From Distichodus sexfasciatus (taxonomy: Eukaryota; Chordata; Actinopteri; Characiformes; Distichodontidae), in NCBI GenBank assembly GCA_032718565.1, contig JAVGVS010000245.1, positions 595,847-659,846 of the forward strand: a stretch of DNA of 64,000 bases. Direction: 5' to 3'. Shown one piece after another: positions 10,535 to 19,569 of this stretch. Position 1 is the stretch's first letter, and each line of letters begins with the position of its first letter. A model generated the notes under the pieces. The model did no database searches. It was not told the DNA's origin and saw only the letters and a program-made list of their open reading frames with translations. Both the position numbers and the translations under genes were made by a program.

Positions 10535-11235
10535 CTTCCTTTTTGGCCGTACCATGCATTGTGGACTTTACAAAGAAATTAAACAGCATTTGCAAGTCCC
10601 TCAAAACAGCACTTAAGAAGCCATCAGCACATCGACCAACCAAATTGCTTATTTTCAGTCAAACTTGGGTGGCGCTTTTATCGAATAACCTAATGGATTT
10701 CTCGCATTATGCTATCCATCTAGCTGTCGATGTATCCATCCATACCCTCAACGATCTGGCACCCGGCCTATACCTGATATACATATTATGCATGTTTGAG
10801 CGTCTATAATGGAGATCAATGGAGAGGGAGCAGATGGGAACTCATAAACCTGTGCGCCTGCGGCTATTGTTAAATAACGGCTGAATAAAGCGTTTGCTCT
10901 GGCGCTGGGCACTCTCAGTTCTTATCCACATCTGGAAAAAGCCAAAAAGTTCGGCCCGATTGTGACAACAGAGCCTCAACTGGGCGAAACGCTCCATCCC
11001 TATGTGAGTGCTCTTTAACATTTCGGCCACCTTCTTCCTGTTGTCTCGAGAGAAAAAAAGAGAGTAGAGGCGAGCCCCCCCAAAAAAGTGAAAGAGACAG
11101 ACAGCGTAGAGAAGGAAAAAAAGAGACTACCCAGAAAAAAGGGGGCTCCGACTCCGACGGTGTCGCGCCGCTCGGCTTAAACACTGATTTCATCACCGGG
11201 CTAAAACCGGCAAGTTTAAAACCGAAAATCAAATA
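10535..11235. promoter_or_regulatory. Candidate conserved non-coding block
   Basis: Unique DNA with ATTGCTTATTTTCAGTC near 10644, TTTATCGAATAACCTAATGG near 10676, TATTATGCATG near 10785 and GCTATTGTTAAATAACGG near 10863 (TAAATAA and SOX-like ATTGTT). An open frame of 88 codons at 10543-10809 has no splice context or known domain. From 11040 the strand turns purine-rich. Confidence 0.33.
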
Positions 11236-11239
11236 TTAA

Positions 11240-11480
11240 AAATGACAGGCGGTATAAGTGCGGTGAGTGAGCCGGGGTCACGGAGGGAGGAGGCGCGGGC
11301 GCCTTGTCAGCCACTATCTGTCAGAGTGAATTAGAAACAATCAGGGGCGAGTGAAAGGGAAGGTGATTGTTATTAAGCAGTGGGGCTGTGAGCAAGCTCC
11401 CCCAGATGTGGCCATGCATATAAAAGAACAGGAAGCCAGCAGTTTAATTCAGGAAGCTGCTAGCGAACACGGTCCTCACA
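11240..11480. promoter_or_regulatory. Candidate conserved non-coding element
   Basis: GTGAATTAGAAACAATC near 11325 and GGTGATTGTTATTAAGC near 11361 hold SOX-like (ACAAT / ATTGTT) and ATTA cores. ATGCATATAAAAG near 11414 is octamer-like. AGCAGTTTAATTCAGG near 11439 follows. Clustered motifs in unique sequence suggest an enhancer. Confidence 0.38.
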
Positions 11481-11494
11481 AAGGAGGAAGGAGC

Positions 11495-11695
11495 GTAGCG
11501 GGGGGGGAGAGAAAACTGGGTGGGGGGGGATCGTGGGGGGGAGGTGGAGAAAAAGGCCTTTTGTCGCTAATAAGCTGGAAGTTACTTTGATAACGGGTGA
11601 GGGTTAGACTTGGGGGGGGGAAGCGCCACTTCACCCTCTCTCTCTCTCGCACAATTTTTTCCACTCCCCCCCCACCCCCCACCCCCCCACACCTA
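11495..11695. other. G-quadruplex-prone region on both strands
   Basis: Plus-strand G-tracts lie at 11500-11507, 11518-11520, 11522-11529 and 11535-11541, with another at 11611-11620. C-tracts at 11666-11673, 11675-11680 and 11682-11688 give minus-strand quadruplex potential. The open frames across it are composition artefacts. Confidence 0.7.
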
Positions 11696-11699
11696 CTCA

Positions 11700-12235
11700 A
11701 TTCGTATTTCGCACCAGCCAGTCAATATCTGGAGAGGCAAATAATAGGAGTGGAGAAATTGGGGGTGATATGTAGATAAGTTGACCTTAACATGGACGGG
11801 AGGGAGAGACAGTCAGGTCCATATATCAATTACCCACTGCTGTCATCCACAGATGATGGGGAAGAGGGTGGGGGTGGAGGCGGGGTGGGTATGGTAAAGA
11901 ATCCTTCTCCTCTCTCTTTCTCTCTCTCTCTTTCTCTTTCTGTCTCTCTCTCCTTTCCACCAGGCCTGATGTCTGTCAGGGGCTCGGGAGGCTCCTCCGA
12001 GGCAGCCGTCACGGCTGCAGATTGTCGTCTGGGGTGAAGGAGGGGACGGAGGGATGAGGGAGGAGATGTGTACAATATGTTTTTCAAAGAGAGCGGGGGC
12101 TTGATTTGAATGATAAGGAGAGACGTTAATCTGCTCAGATGTGGCCTCAAAGGCACATCCAACATCGACACTCAGGCAGAGCCGGCCACAAGGGGAAACT
12201 GCGCCCATGTTCAAGCTCTCTGCCACACACATTTG
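11700..12235. promoter_or_regulatory. Candidate non-coding block with CT tract
   Basis: Unique parts at 11700-11860 (CAATATCTGGAGAGG, ATATATCAATTACCC) and 11965-12230 flank a (CT)n tract at 11911-11950. GGAGATGTGTACAATATG and TTGATTTGAATGATAAGG are AT-rich cores. Weak enhancer-like texture. Confidence 0.28.
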
Positions 12236-12239
12236 GTTT

Positions 12240-12960
12240 GCTATCTCTGCTATCTTCCACCGACTCCCGTAGTGCACCAAACCTTAACCGTAACCTCAGT
12301 AACCATACGCAAAGTGTTCACCTCTTTTAGTTTTTCACATGAAATTTGAAACGTTTGTATCAAAGCATTTTTCCTTTTGAACACCTTCCTCATAAAGGTA
12401 TAAAATCAGGTAAATCTGCCTTTATTTTACATCTTTACATTTGATCTATTATCTTTGTATGTTACACAATATAGAATAACTTTGAATAAAAGCTTTTAAG
12501 AAACATCAGGCCGTAACAAAACACCTCAAAACACGCTTGCAGGGTTTGCAGGGTCTTTGTGAAATACTTTCATCAAATCCTCACAAAGGCAAAAACTCAC
12601 ATAAGTCTACATATTTACTAAAATTTTGGGGACATTCCACAGCCCAACCATAAACACAACCAGAACCCCAGTAATCAATGTGAAACTTTGCTGTTCCTCT
12701 AGTTATTAGTATAAAAGATATACTGGAAAAACCCAAACAGGGACACGGTTTGCAGCTGTAGAGTCTGAAATTTGTCCCCAAAACAAGCCCAGGTCATGTA
12801 CACACACATAGACAGCAGAGGACTCTATTACACATGTACAAACATAGTAACGGAGTAGTCACACACACTGAATTAAACACATCAAACATGCATACCTCTA
12901 AACAATTACACACACTGAAACACACACTGCTGTCAAATTCTACGCTCCAAACCAGATGAA
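12240..12960. repeat. CA-anchored dispersed repeats, diverged copies
   Basis: 12280-12420 reads, on the minus strand, like the repeat at 4740-5180 (CCTAACCTCAGTAACC-type words and CCTCTTTTAGTTTTTCACAT). 12570-12810 contains TTTTGGGGACATTCCACAG and GTCTGAAATTTGTCCCCAAA, and matches 15580-15830 in order. Short CA tracts occur from 12800 to 12930. Confidence 0.55.
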
Positions 12961-13200
12961 AAAAGGCGAAGGCGTTTGAACGGGGCGTTCTCTGTGATAG
13001 GGAGCTGCTGTATTACATGCGATCAGCGCCGGCGCGTTTGTGGTCTCCTGCACGGCTGCCGAGGTCTCAGGAGAGACGGATTCCGTCCCGTCACTTCTTC
13101 TGTCCCGTCTACCTGTCACCAGCGCCTGCTAACTTCACGTCCTCAGATCTGCAGTGACTTTACACGCTGAAAAAGTGAAGCGTGGTGCTGTAGCGATTGT
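12961..13200. other. GC-rich unique sequence
   Basis: CpG-rich stretch (GATCAGCGCCGGCGCGTTTG near 13021) with no exon structure visible. A 64-codon frame has no recognisable content. Confidence 0.3.
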
Positions 13201-13204
13201 CATT

Positions 13205-13262
13205 TGAGAAGTATTTCTCTCCCTCTCCCTCTCGAATCCCTCTCCCTCTCCCTCTCTCCACA
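13205..13262. repeat. CTCCCT short tandem repeat
   Basis: CTCTCCCTCTCCCTCTCG and CCCTCTCCCTCTCCCTC flank AATC: two blocks of a six-base CT-rich unit. Confidence 0.75.
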
Positions 13263-13269
13263 TCTCTTA

Positions 13270-13535
13270 AAACTGACAGGGTTGCTTTGATATCCGGTTT
13301 TCTTTGTAGTCGGAGATATCAGTGGAAATTATCCGCGCCCGGAATATTTTTTATGATCCTGAGTGTAATAGCTATAACTGTTAAATAAAGCCCTTTGGAG
13401 ACGGGAGTCACACACAACACGTTTACAAGCCTGCCTCGGCTCTCTCTTGCCTTTAAGGATGACGGGAGTAACTGTGACTGGAAGGCTACGGTGTTAAACA
13501 TGCTATCGCTAAATATTACCCGAGGGGGATAACAG
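13270..13535. promoter_or_regulatory. Candidate conserved non-coding element
   Basis: Unique sequence with GATATC twice in inverted context (13288, 13315), GAGTGTAATAGCTATAACTG near 13361, GTTAAATAAAGCCC near 13380 and GCTAAATATTACCC near 13508. This texture fits a developmental enhancer. Confidence 0.33.
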
Positions 13536-13559
13536 CGTATGTATATATAACACTCGAGA

Positions 13560-13860
13560 ACGAGGGAAAAGGGAGGTGAGGAGGAGTGGTGGGGGAGAGG
13601 GAAGAAAAAGGGAAGGGAAGGTGGATGTGAGGGAACCAGCCGCGACGGTGGGCTGCTGTGTGTGTGTGTGTGTGTGGGGCAGGGTGGGGGAATGGAGTGA
13701 GAGGAGGGAAGAACGAGAGGGCAAGTTGCGGAAGGAAGGAAAGGAAAGGCAAGGAAGGAGGGAGAGAGGAAGGGATGACTAGGAGCCTGATATGTATAAA
13801 GTATTTTGATAAGGGTTTCGGAGAGAGAGAGCGAGAGAGAGAGAGAGAGATTGAGAGAGT
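13560..13860. repeat. Polypurine tract with (TG)n
   Basis: G/A-rich sequence on the plus strand from 13560 to 13790, interrupted by a TG tract at 13658-13675, then (GA)n at 13821-13852. Open frames here are artefacts. Confidence 0.75.
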
Positions 13861-13879
13861 CCTCTCCTCTCAGGACATG

Positions 13880-13988
13880 TCTTAGATTTCAGTGTGATTA
13901 GATAGTGAGGGATAGGGAGATGTTCTGAGGGAGCATTAGTAATTAATCACTGGAGAAGATGGGATTTCCACTCTAACTGTCTGGCCTC
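13880..13988. promoter_or_regulatory. Candidate element with TAATTAAT core
   Basis: GCATTAGTAATTAATCACTG (13934-13953) is a compact cluster of homeodomain cores in non-repetitive DNA, next to GTGTGATTAGATAG near 13894. It lies just before a repeat island. Confidence 0.38.
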
Positions 13989-13991
13989 TCT

Positions 13992-14284
13992 TTGCACACA
14001 CACACACACACAAACGTCGTTATATCTTTGTGAGGTACTTCTACTGACCCGCATAATGACTAGATGTAAATAATACCACAGCTACACCTAACCCCTAACC
14101 TTAACTTCAGCAAATCCTCTTCTAGTTTTACTTATCAATGAATGATCGCTTATCAAGCACACCGGTCCTCACATATAAAAATGTGCTGCCAAAGTCACAA
14201 AATAAAGTCTATAGCTACACCTTAGCCTCACCTCAATATACAGGAACAAAGCTACTTACAAATCTCATGCATGCGTACACATTT
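13992..14284 (-). repeat. CA-anchored dispersed repeat
   Basis: Begins at the (CA)n tract 13996-14013. It then reads on the minus strand like 4740-5180: the complement of CTTTGTGAGG, CATAATGACTAGATG, TACCACAGCTACACCTAACC and CCTAACCTTAACTTC. The CA tract lies at the same end as in the other copies. Confidence 0.65.
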
Positions 14285-14287
14285 GGG

Positions 14288-14995
14288 GTTTTGAAATGAA
14301 TCTCATAATCCATGCATCACGATGCAAACGTAGACGATTCTGCATTGATGAGGTGGCAGACCATAATCGATTATACCATAGGCCTCGTTTACACTGTCAG
14401 TTAAATGTGACCCAATTCCGATTTTTTGCTCATATGTGACACAGATCGGATCTGTTCCATGACAGTGTAAACAGGAAAAAAACGCATGCATTCGGATATT
14501 TTGAGATCGCTTTCAGGCCTCGTTCATATGTGGAAATAAATCAGATATGTGCCAATGCGACTGTCATGTAAACAGGCAGATCGGATTTTCCTAGGCATTG
14601 CGTTGTGTACGTCATTAAAACTGCGACAATTTAGTACTTCATCGCGGTTTAACGACGTCGTGTAACAAGCGAATCGGATATGGGTCACAATTTCTAAAAA
14701 TGTGTAAACAAAAGGTCAAAAAAATCGGATATAGGCAACAAATTAGAATTGAGCATCAAGACCTGCAGTGTAAACGAGGCCATAATGACACTGCTTGGTG
14801 GTTTTCTCGCTGCAACGTTTAAAAAAATCTAGTTAAAAAGAACATCCAGGTAGTACCTATGGCTTCTCTGATCTGCGATCCAGGTAATATAGAAATTTTT
14901 TGAGATGCATCGAGAAATCGCATTGAATCGAACTGTTGACACGACAATCGTATTTGAATTGAATCGTGAGACTAGTGAAGGTTCACACCTCCAAT
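14288..14995. repeat. Diverged ATCG-rich repeat interrupted by an inverted-repeat element
   Basis: Left part 14288-14380 (CATGCATCACGATGC, CATAATCGATTATAC) and right part 14785-14995 (GATGCATCGAGAAATCGC, ATTGAATCGTGAGACTAGTG, GGTTCACACCTCC) resemble the two halves of a common fish repeat with ATCG words. A 401-base inverted-repeat element sits between them. Confidence 0.5.
14381..14781. mobile_element. Non-autonomous inverted-repeat DNA transposon (MITE)
   Basis: Ends are GGCCTCGTTTACACTG and its exact inverted complement, flanked by ATA at 14378-14380 and 14782-14784, a likely 3-base target duplication. The interior repeats the GTAAACAGG and CAGATCGGA words typical of fish elements whose consensus mentions GTTTACACTG. 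It has no transposase frame, so it must have moved in trans. A 3-base duplication favours a PIF/Harbinger-like source, but this is inference. Confidence 0.8.
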
Positions 14996-14999
14996 GCAA

Positions 15000-15330
15000 A
15001 TGTACATACACGTGTCTTAAAATCTTTATGAGGTCCATCCATTTGTACTCAGATGTAAATAATACCACAGCTTCACCTAACCCTCAGTAACCAAAAGCAA
15101 AGTTTTTACCTCTTCTGGATTTTCACATAAATGTTGGAAATTGTGGTAGTGTTTTTCCTCATGGGCAATGGCTCTCTTGTACAAAAATGTCCTTATAAAG
15201 CCAAAGTCACAAAGCCAATGACAATCATCTCCTCAAAACCACTTACACACCTGCTCCCCCCCACCACACACACACACACACACACATACACACTAACACA
15301 ACTCTTTCCATTGACTCTCATGAAACGAAA
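15000..15330 (-). repeat. CA-anchored dispersed repeat
   Basis: The minus strand matches the 4740-5180 family (TTTATGAGGTCCATCC, CAGATGTAAATAATACCAC, CTTCACCTAACCCTCAGTAA, TACCTCTTCTGGATTTTCAC). It ends near the (CA)n tract 15267-15287. The close match to 13992-14284 suggests related copies. Confidence 0.6.
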
Positions 15331-15850
15331 GTGAAAAAAGTTCATGGTGCAAACGCCCAACCGTTACGCCAAAAACTGCACCCAATACTTCAGTTCATTT
15401 TAAACTTAACCCTTTCCTTACCTTATCATTAACAAATCTTAAATCTTGTTAAGTTATTTAAGGAGAACCTGCATGTTTCCATAAAGCATGTTTAGGGGGA
15501 CCTCACAATGCCTCAGATGACACGTCAACTGTCTACACACACACACACACACACACACAAAGGTTTACGTCACTATACATTTTGGGGAACGTTCCATAAG
15601 TACAATGATGACTGTAGCTAAATAACCCTATGTTATAACCTAAACCTAACCACTCAGTAATCTCAGTAATGAAAACCAAACTTCTCTGTTTTAATACAAA
15701 ATATATCTTTGTACAACCATTTTATACTATTTCTTCTATGTTAAAAGGAAAGTCTGTCCCCAGTCTGCAGGTGAAGGGTCTGAAATTTGTCCCCAAAATA
15801 AGTCTAGGTCACACAAACACACTCAAACACACACCCCCCTCCACCGTTCT
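15331..15850. repeat. (CA)n and second type of CA-anchored repeat
   Basis: (CA)n at 15536-15559 is followed by ACATTTTGGGGAACGTTCC, CCTAAACCTAACCACTCAGT, GTCTGAAATTTGTCCCCAAA and TAAGTCTAGGTCACAC. The same order occurs at 12590-12800. 15331-15530 is unclassified AT-rich DNA that may belong to the same island. Confidence 0.55.
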
Positions 15851-15919
15851 CCCCAACATTTAACAATACCAAACCAATTGCAACACAATAAAAGCAAAAG
15901 AAAAATCTCTCGGAAAATC

Positions 15920-16110
15920 CTCATAAGCAGAGTATTAACCTGCAAATCATTTCCTTTGTGCGCGGCGCTAATTATTACCGCCCTGTAATGAGCTTCAGTC
16001 TCCCAGCATTACCACGTATCATTACTGAAGGAAAGGCTGACCATAAAAAGAGAATGGCCTTCACTTACCGCTCTCCCACCACCACCCCGCTGGAATCTTC
16101 CACCCCGTTT
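15920..16110. promoter_or_regulatory. Candidate conserved non-coding element
   Basis: CTGCAAATCATTTCC near 15941 (octamer-like), GGCGCTAATTATTACCGCC near 15964, CCTGTAATGAGC and CATTACCACGTATCATTACTG near 16009. Palindromic ATTA clusters in unique DNA. Confidence 0.42.
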
Positions 16111-16179
16111 TCTTTTATTTATTATTTTTTTTCCCTCATCCCACATCCTCCCACCACCCCACCCCTCGCACCATGAATA

Positions 16180-16390
16180 AATTTAGTCTGTCCCGGACAT
16201 GAAAATGTCAAATACCTAAAATACACCTAGGCTAAATAGCGTATTAATTTTTAATGCGCGCTCATCCTATGCCGCTATTCTCATATCTGCCCCTGTCTGC
16301 CAACAGCTGTTGCCGTCTCCCTCTCAGGGAATTTATCATCTATCTAAAAGAGTAAGGGAATATTGTTCTGCAGATAAGGATGAGGAGGGG
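16180..16390. promoter_or_regulatory. Candidate conserved non-coding element with E-box palindrome
   Basis: Contains the perfect 12-base palindrome CAACAGCTGTTG at 16301-16312 (E-box CAGCTG), AGCGTATTAATTTTTAATGC near 16237 and GGAATATTGTTCTGCAGATAAGG (SOX-like ATTGTT and GATA-like GATAAG) near 16357. Dense, motif-rich, non-repetitive. Confidence 0.45.
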
Positions 16391-16599
16391 ATTTTTTATT
16401 CCGGGATACATTTATATTTTTTATCCACTTTTCTTAGTGTCCTTTATTTATCATGTCTCGGCACGTCTGAAAGGGAACGAAAGTAGCAAATTGTTCATAT
16501 GCATTATCTTTCATTTCTATTTATTTTGCCTTCGCAATCACCGACACCTTCGCATCGCGAGAGCGTCCCGACGTCCTTAAACACGCCAAGATCTTCGCA

Positions 16600-16990
16600 T
16601 TTAAAAATTCATAGTAGCGATGATTGAGTTGAAGCGCTGAGGCTTAGTGGGAAGATTAAAGAGTGTATGGTGAGGCAGGTGATTTAGCATGAGATTTTAT
16701 ATGTCATTTATATGTTCTTTTTTTAGGAGACCACGTGGCAGATAAAGATTACAGCTGCCCGGCACCCGATGTGCCAGGCTAAATGTACTTAGAGATGTGA
16801 GTGAGGGATCAGTCCTTAAGATCGGCCGGCGTTAATCGTGCCAACGTCCATGCTCTCGGACCCGTGAGGTGAGCGTGAGGGCTGGGTTTCCCTTCATAAA
16901 TCTCTCCCTGTCGTACTGTTCTGGGATCAGGGCTAGGATGACGATAAGAGATCTATCTTTTCCATGCACGGATGTGGCGTGATTGCCGGA
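16600..16990. promoter_or_regulatory. Candidate conserved non-coding element
   Basis: Unique block with GCAGATAAAGATTACAGC near 16738 (GATA-like), ATATGTCATTTATATG near 16698, GAGATCTATC-type words and CGGCGTTAATCGTGCC near 16827. It has no repeats over 300 bases, which is unusual in this window. Confidence 0.4.
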
Positions 16991-17287
16991 TGCTTGTCAC
17001 ATGCACAGTTATACAAAGTTCAGCATGTAGTGAAATCTGGATATGTGGATAAAAATAATCTGACGAGGTCGAGATGAAGTGTTGAGGTAAAGGACCTCAG
17101 ACTTTAAGGGGTATAATTTTTTTTATTCAGAAAGAGTTGTAAGCATTCTCCTTATTCTGGATCTTGTTTTTCTAGCATATAATTTTCTCAAACAGTAAGG
17201 TTAACTGAAGCTCATCCAAGTGTTTCGTGTACTTTAATAAAATCATTATTCTTTTGGTAAAAATTCCTACCTATTGAGTGTAAAAGG
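16991..17287. other. Gene-free AT-rich sequence
   Basis: No exon or repeat family is recognised. Confidence 0.4.
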
Positions 17288-17591
17288 TTTACATTTACAG
17301 CATTAAGCAGATGCTCTTATCCAGGGGTGCGTTTCCCAAAAGCATAGTTGCTAACGTACTGCTAACTATGTTAGCAACATTATGTTATTTGCTAATGTAC
17401 ACCATGCTATGCTATGCTTTTGGGAAACGCACCCCAGAGTGACTTCCATTTTCCTAATCTTCAGGGACAGCCAACTTAGGGTTAAGAGTCTTTCTCAGGG
17501 ATCTAGTGACCTTAGTGCTAGAGGTAGGATTTGAACCTATGACCTCATGGTTCAGAGGCGTGTGTCCTAACCACTAGACCACCAACACCCA
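17288..17591 (-). mobile_element. tRNA-derived SINE, family B, interrupted by a MITE
   Basis: On the minus strand the head reads GGGTGTTGGTGGTCTAGTGG (A-box TGGTCTAGTGG), followed by GGTTCAAATCC (perfect B-box, complement of 17528-17538). The body has CCCTGAGAAAGACTC and CTTAACCCTAAGTTGG, and the tail has AGTCACTCT-like and GAGCATCTGCTTAATGC words. The tail is split by the element at 17325-17434. Related copies lie at 32.0-33.0, 48.2 and 63.2 kb. Confidence 0.85.
17325..17434. mobile_element. 110-bp MITE with 23-base inverted ends
   Basis: Ends GGGTGCGTTTCCCAAAAGC... and its exact inverted complement (17325-17347, 17412-17434). They are flanked by CAG at 17322-17324 and 17435-17437, a 3-base target duplication. 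Removing the element restores the SINE tail reading TTATCCAGAGTGACTT. It is internally palindromic (GTTGCTAAC / GTTAGCAAC). Fish genomes hold many elements with GGGAAACGCACCC ends. A PIF/Harbinger origin is inferred from the duplication length. Confidence 0.9.
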
Positions 17592-17955
17592 AGTTGATAA
17601 CGTTGAGTGTAAAGTTGTGGCATGAGTTTACTCAAATTACTACTCTGTATTGAATCTTTTGGGAAAAATATTTACTATTAACTGTAACTATAGTAACTAA
17701 GCTAATAGTTAACTATGTGAATGTGTAAAAGTAACGGTAAATGCCTTGTTATGACAGTTACATGCATGTTTTATGGGTAACTGAGGTTGAAATCATTATT
17801 TACGGAGAATAAAACGCATCTTTTCACCAGGTTTGTACGCTTGTTGGAAGAGCATATGATTTTTTGGGACATAAAGACCCTCTACATTTGTACTTATCCA
17901 CATAACGTGACTTCACCTGATCTGGGGTCAGCGTGAGAGGCGAGAGGCGTGGACT
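17592..17955. other. Gene-free sequence beside the candidate exon
   Basis: AT-rich, with TAGTAACTAAGCTAATAGTTAAC near 17692, a possible fragment of the TAGCTA-type repeats. If the exon at 17961-18073 is real, this is the start of its downstream intron. Confidence 0.4.
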
Positions 17956-17960
17956 CTTAC

Positions 17961-18073
17961 CTGATCACTCTAACTGCATACTGGTCTGGGGCCTGTCAGG
18001 ATGAAGAGACCGTGGCTCCCCCCGCCACCGAGTCGGTGCAGCGCACTGCGATGACCAGAGGGATGTCTTCACT
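17961..18073 (-). CDS. Candidate terminal coding exon of an unidentified gene
   Basis: On the minus strand, a pyrimidine-rich tract of about 70 bases (18079-18150) ends in CTTGCAG, a strong splice acceptor. The exon ends ATCAG followed by GTAAGAG, a consensus donor (17960 downward). With the first exon base as phase 0, it reads SEDIPLVIAVRCTDSV and nine more residues to a TGA at 17996-17998. Codons are third-position GC-rich (CTG GTC ATC GCA GTG CGC TGC ACC GAC), as in real exons. The stop lies 35 bases before the donor, close enough to escape nonsense-mediated decay. I do not recognise the protein. Neighbouring exons would be outside the window. It could instead be a chance splice pair created by the CT repeat. 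Confidence 0.38.
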
Positions 18074-18078
18074 CTGCA

Positions 18079-18160
18079 AGAGAGAGAGAGAGAGAGAGAG
18101 GGGAGGAGAGGAAGGGAGGGTGAGATAGAGAAGGAGAGAGAGAAAAAAGAGGGACGTCAG
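18079..18160. repeat. (GA)n purine tract, polypyrimidine on the minus strand
   Basis: GA dinucleotides at 18080-18101, then G/A-rich sequence to about 18155. It would serve as the polypyrimidine tract of the candidate exon on the minus strand. Confidence 0.75.
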
Positions 18161-18184
18161 GCCAAATGTAACAAATTCCCTGAG

Positions 18185-18437
18185 TCACGGCGGTGGTGCA
18201 GAGGTCAAGGAAAAGCAGGCGAAAAAGGTTAAAGATGAAATCAAAGCCGCGCCTCGGAGCGGCGCTGAAAATCTATCTGCGCCCAGCAAGGCCACCGCCG
18301 ATGCGCGCAGCAGACAAGAAGCTAAATACTGCACGCCACTCTGGGATCTTTCATTTTCAGCCGATCAATACCAGCTTATATTTATCAGGATTCCAAGCAG
18401 CTGCCACATCTGACAACCTCCACTTCATTTTCGCACT

Positions 18438-18445
<8 letters not shown>
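18185..18445. promoter_or_regulatory. Candidate conserved non-coding element
   Basis: Unique block just upstream (minus-strand sense) of the candidate exon. GCTAAATACTGCACGCC, TTTCATTTTCAGCCGATC and AGCTTATATTTATCAGG occur between 18320 and 18390. A 107-codon frame across it ends in CT-repeat residues and has no family features. Confidence 0.35.
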
Positions 18446-18473
<28 letters not shown>

Positions 18474-18519
18474 CTCCTGCTTTCTCTCTCTCTCCCCCTC
18501 TGTCTCTTCAGCCTAGCAT

Positions 18520-19140
18520 TAAATCGGGCCTGCAAATGAATAAGAAGAAGAGTCTTCGCTCCCGTTTTTACCGGCATCTCGCCCCAACTCCCCATACGGC
18601 GTTAAAAGGGGGCACATGTTCTTATTTTTATTTTTTTGGCCCGGGTCCATGCTCCCACTCCTATTCTTTCTCCCCGAATCTGGCACCAAAATAATAATGA
18701 AAATAAAACCAAAGTCATAAAAGGGCACACACTTTGCTTCTTTTTCACTCCTCGCGTGCACGCTTCTAAAATGTCGAGACGGTTCGTGGAGGAGAGAAGA
18801 AGGGAGGGAAGGAGAGGAGGGGAGGGGAGTGGGGTCGAAACTCTAATTTACGGCATTCACAGAAGCAGAAGATTTGCTGAAAGGGTTTGAGAAGGCCGAG
18901 TTAAAATAGCTCAATCTCTAATCATCTGTACGACAATATTTGCTGTGAGGCATTCTAAATAGATTATCGCTGGTCCATCTGTGCCATGATTGATTTATAA
19001 GGCATTAAGCTGCTTTCCAACGGCAGGCCTTCCTTTGCTGTTCGAGATGGAGGATTCTTGTTCGAATCAGGGCCAGCGGCAGCTGAGCGGGCCCAGAGCC
19101 TGCGCCGCCGAGGACGGCTCGCCGCTTAAAGCTCTCGCCC
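18520..19140. promoter_or_regulatory. Candidate conserved non-coding block
   Basis: Two unique parts, 18520-18780 and 18880-19140, are separated by a purine tract (18790-18830). The second has CTCTAATCATCTG, ACAATATTTGCTG, CTAAATAGATTATCGC and CATGATTGATTTATAAGGC near 18914-19005, rich in homeodomain and PBX/HOX-like TGATTGAT words. Confidence 0.4.
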
Positions 19141-19314
19141 GGCTGAGAGGACGTTAAAAAAAAATTTAAAATAACAAAAATAAAAATAGGGCAGCGCTAT
19201 CCGGTTTGGAGTCGCCACAAGAAGCAGTGCAAATCCAGATTTTTTCTGTGTGTATCTCTCGTATTTCGTGCCACAAAGAGACGAAGACGAGGAGGGGAAG
19301 GAAGTGCCAAACAA

Positions 19315-19366
19315 CACGCGCGCACACACACACGCGCATACACACACACACACACACCCAAAACAA
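19315..19366. repeat. (CA)n microsatellite with CG interruptions
   Basis: ACACGCGCGCACACACAC and a further CA run. Alternating purine/pyrimidine sequence, Z-DNA-prone. The 183-codon frame across it and the CA tract at 19542-19567 is an artefact. Confidence 0.8.
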
Positions 19367-19367
19367 G

Positions 19368-19500
19368 GAAGATCATTAACATATGAATACTATATGCAAA
19401 TGGTTCGAGGAGAGCAGATGTTGGTGCATTTAATTGACCTATATGTGAATTGCATCCAAACCTTTTACACCCAGTATACAGAACACACACGCCCAGAACG
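19368..19500. promoter_or_regulatory. Candidate element with octamer motif
   Basis: ATGCAAAT at 19394-19401 is a perfect POU octamer. It is close to GATCATTAACATATGAATAC (19371-19390), TGCATTTAATTGACC (19425-19439) and GTGAATTGCATCC. Tight clustering between two CA tracts. Confidence 0.45.
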
Positions 19501-19541
19501 CAACACTGCCGTGGCCGCCCCACACTGGCTTTCTTACCCAC

Positions 19542-19567
19542 TACACACACACACACACACACACACG
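19542..19567. repeat. (CA)n microsatellite
   Basis: Uninterrupted CA dinucleotides, then GCACGGGAGG. Confidence 0.9.
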
Positions 19568-19569
19568 CA

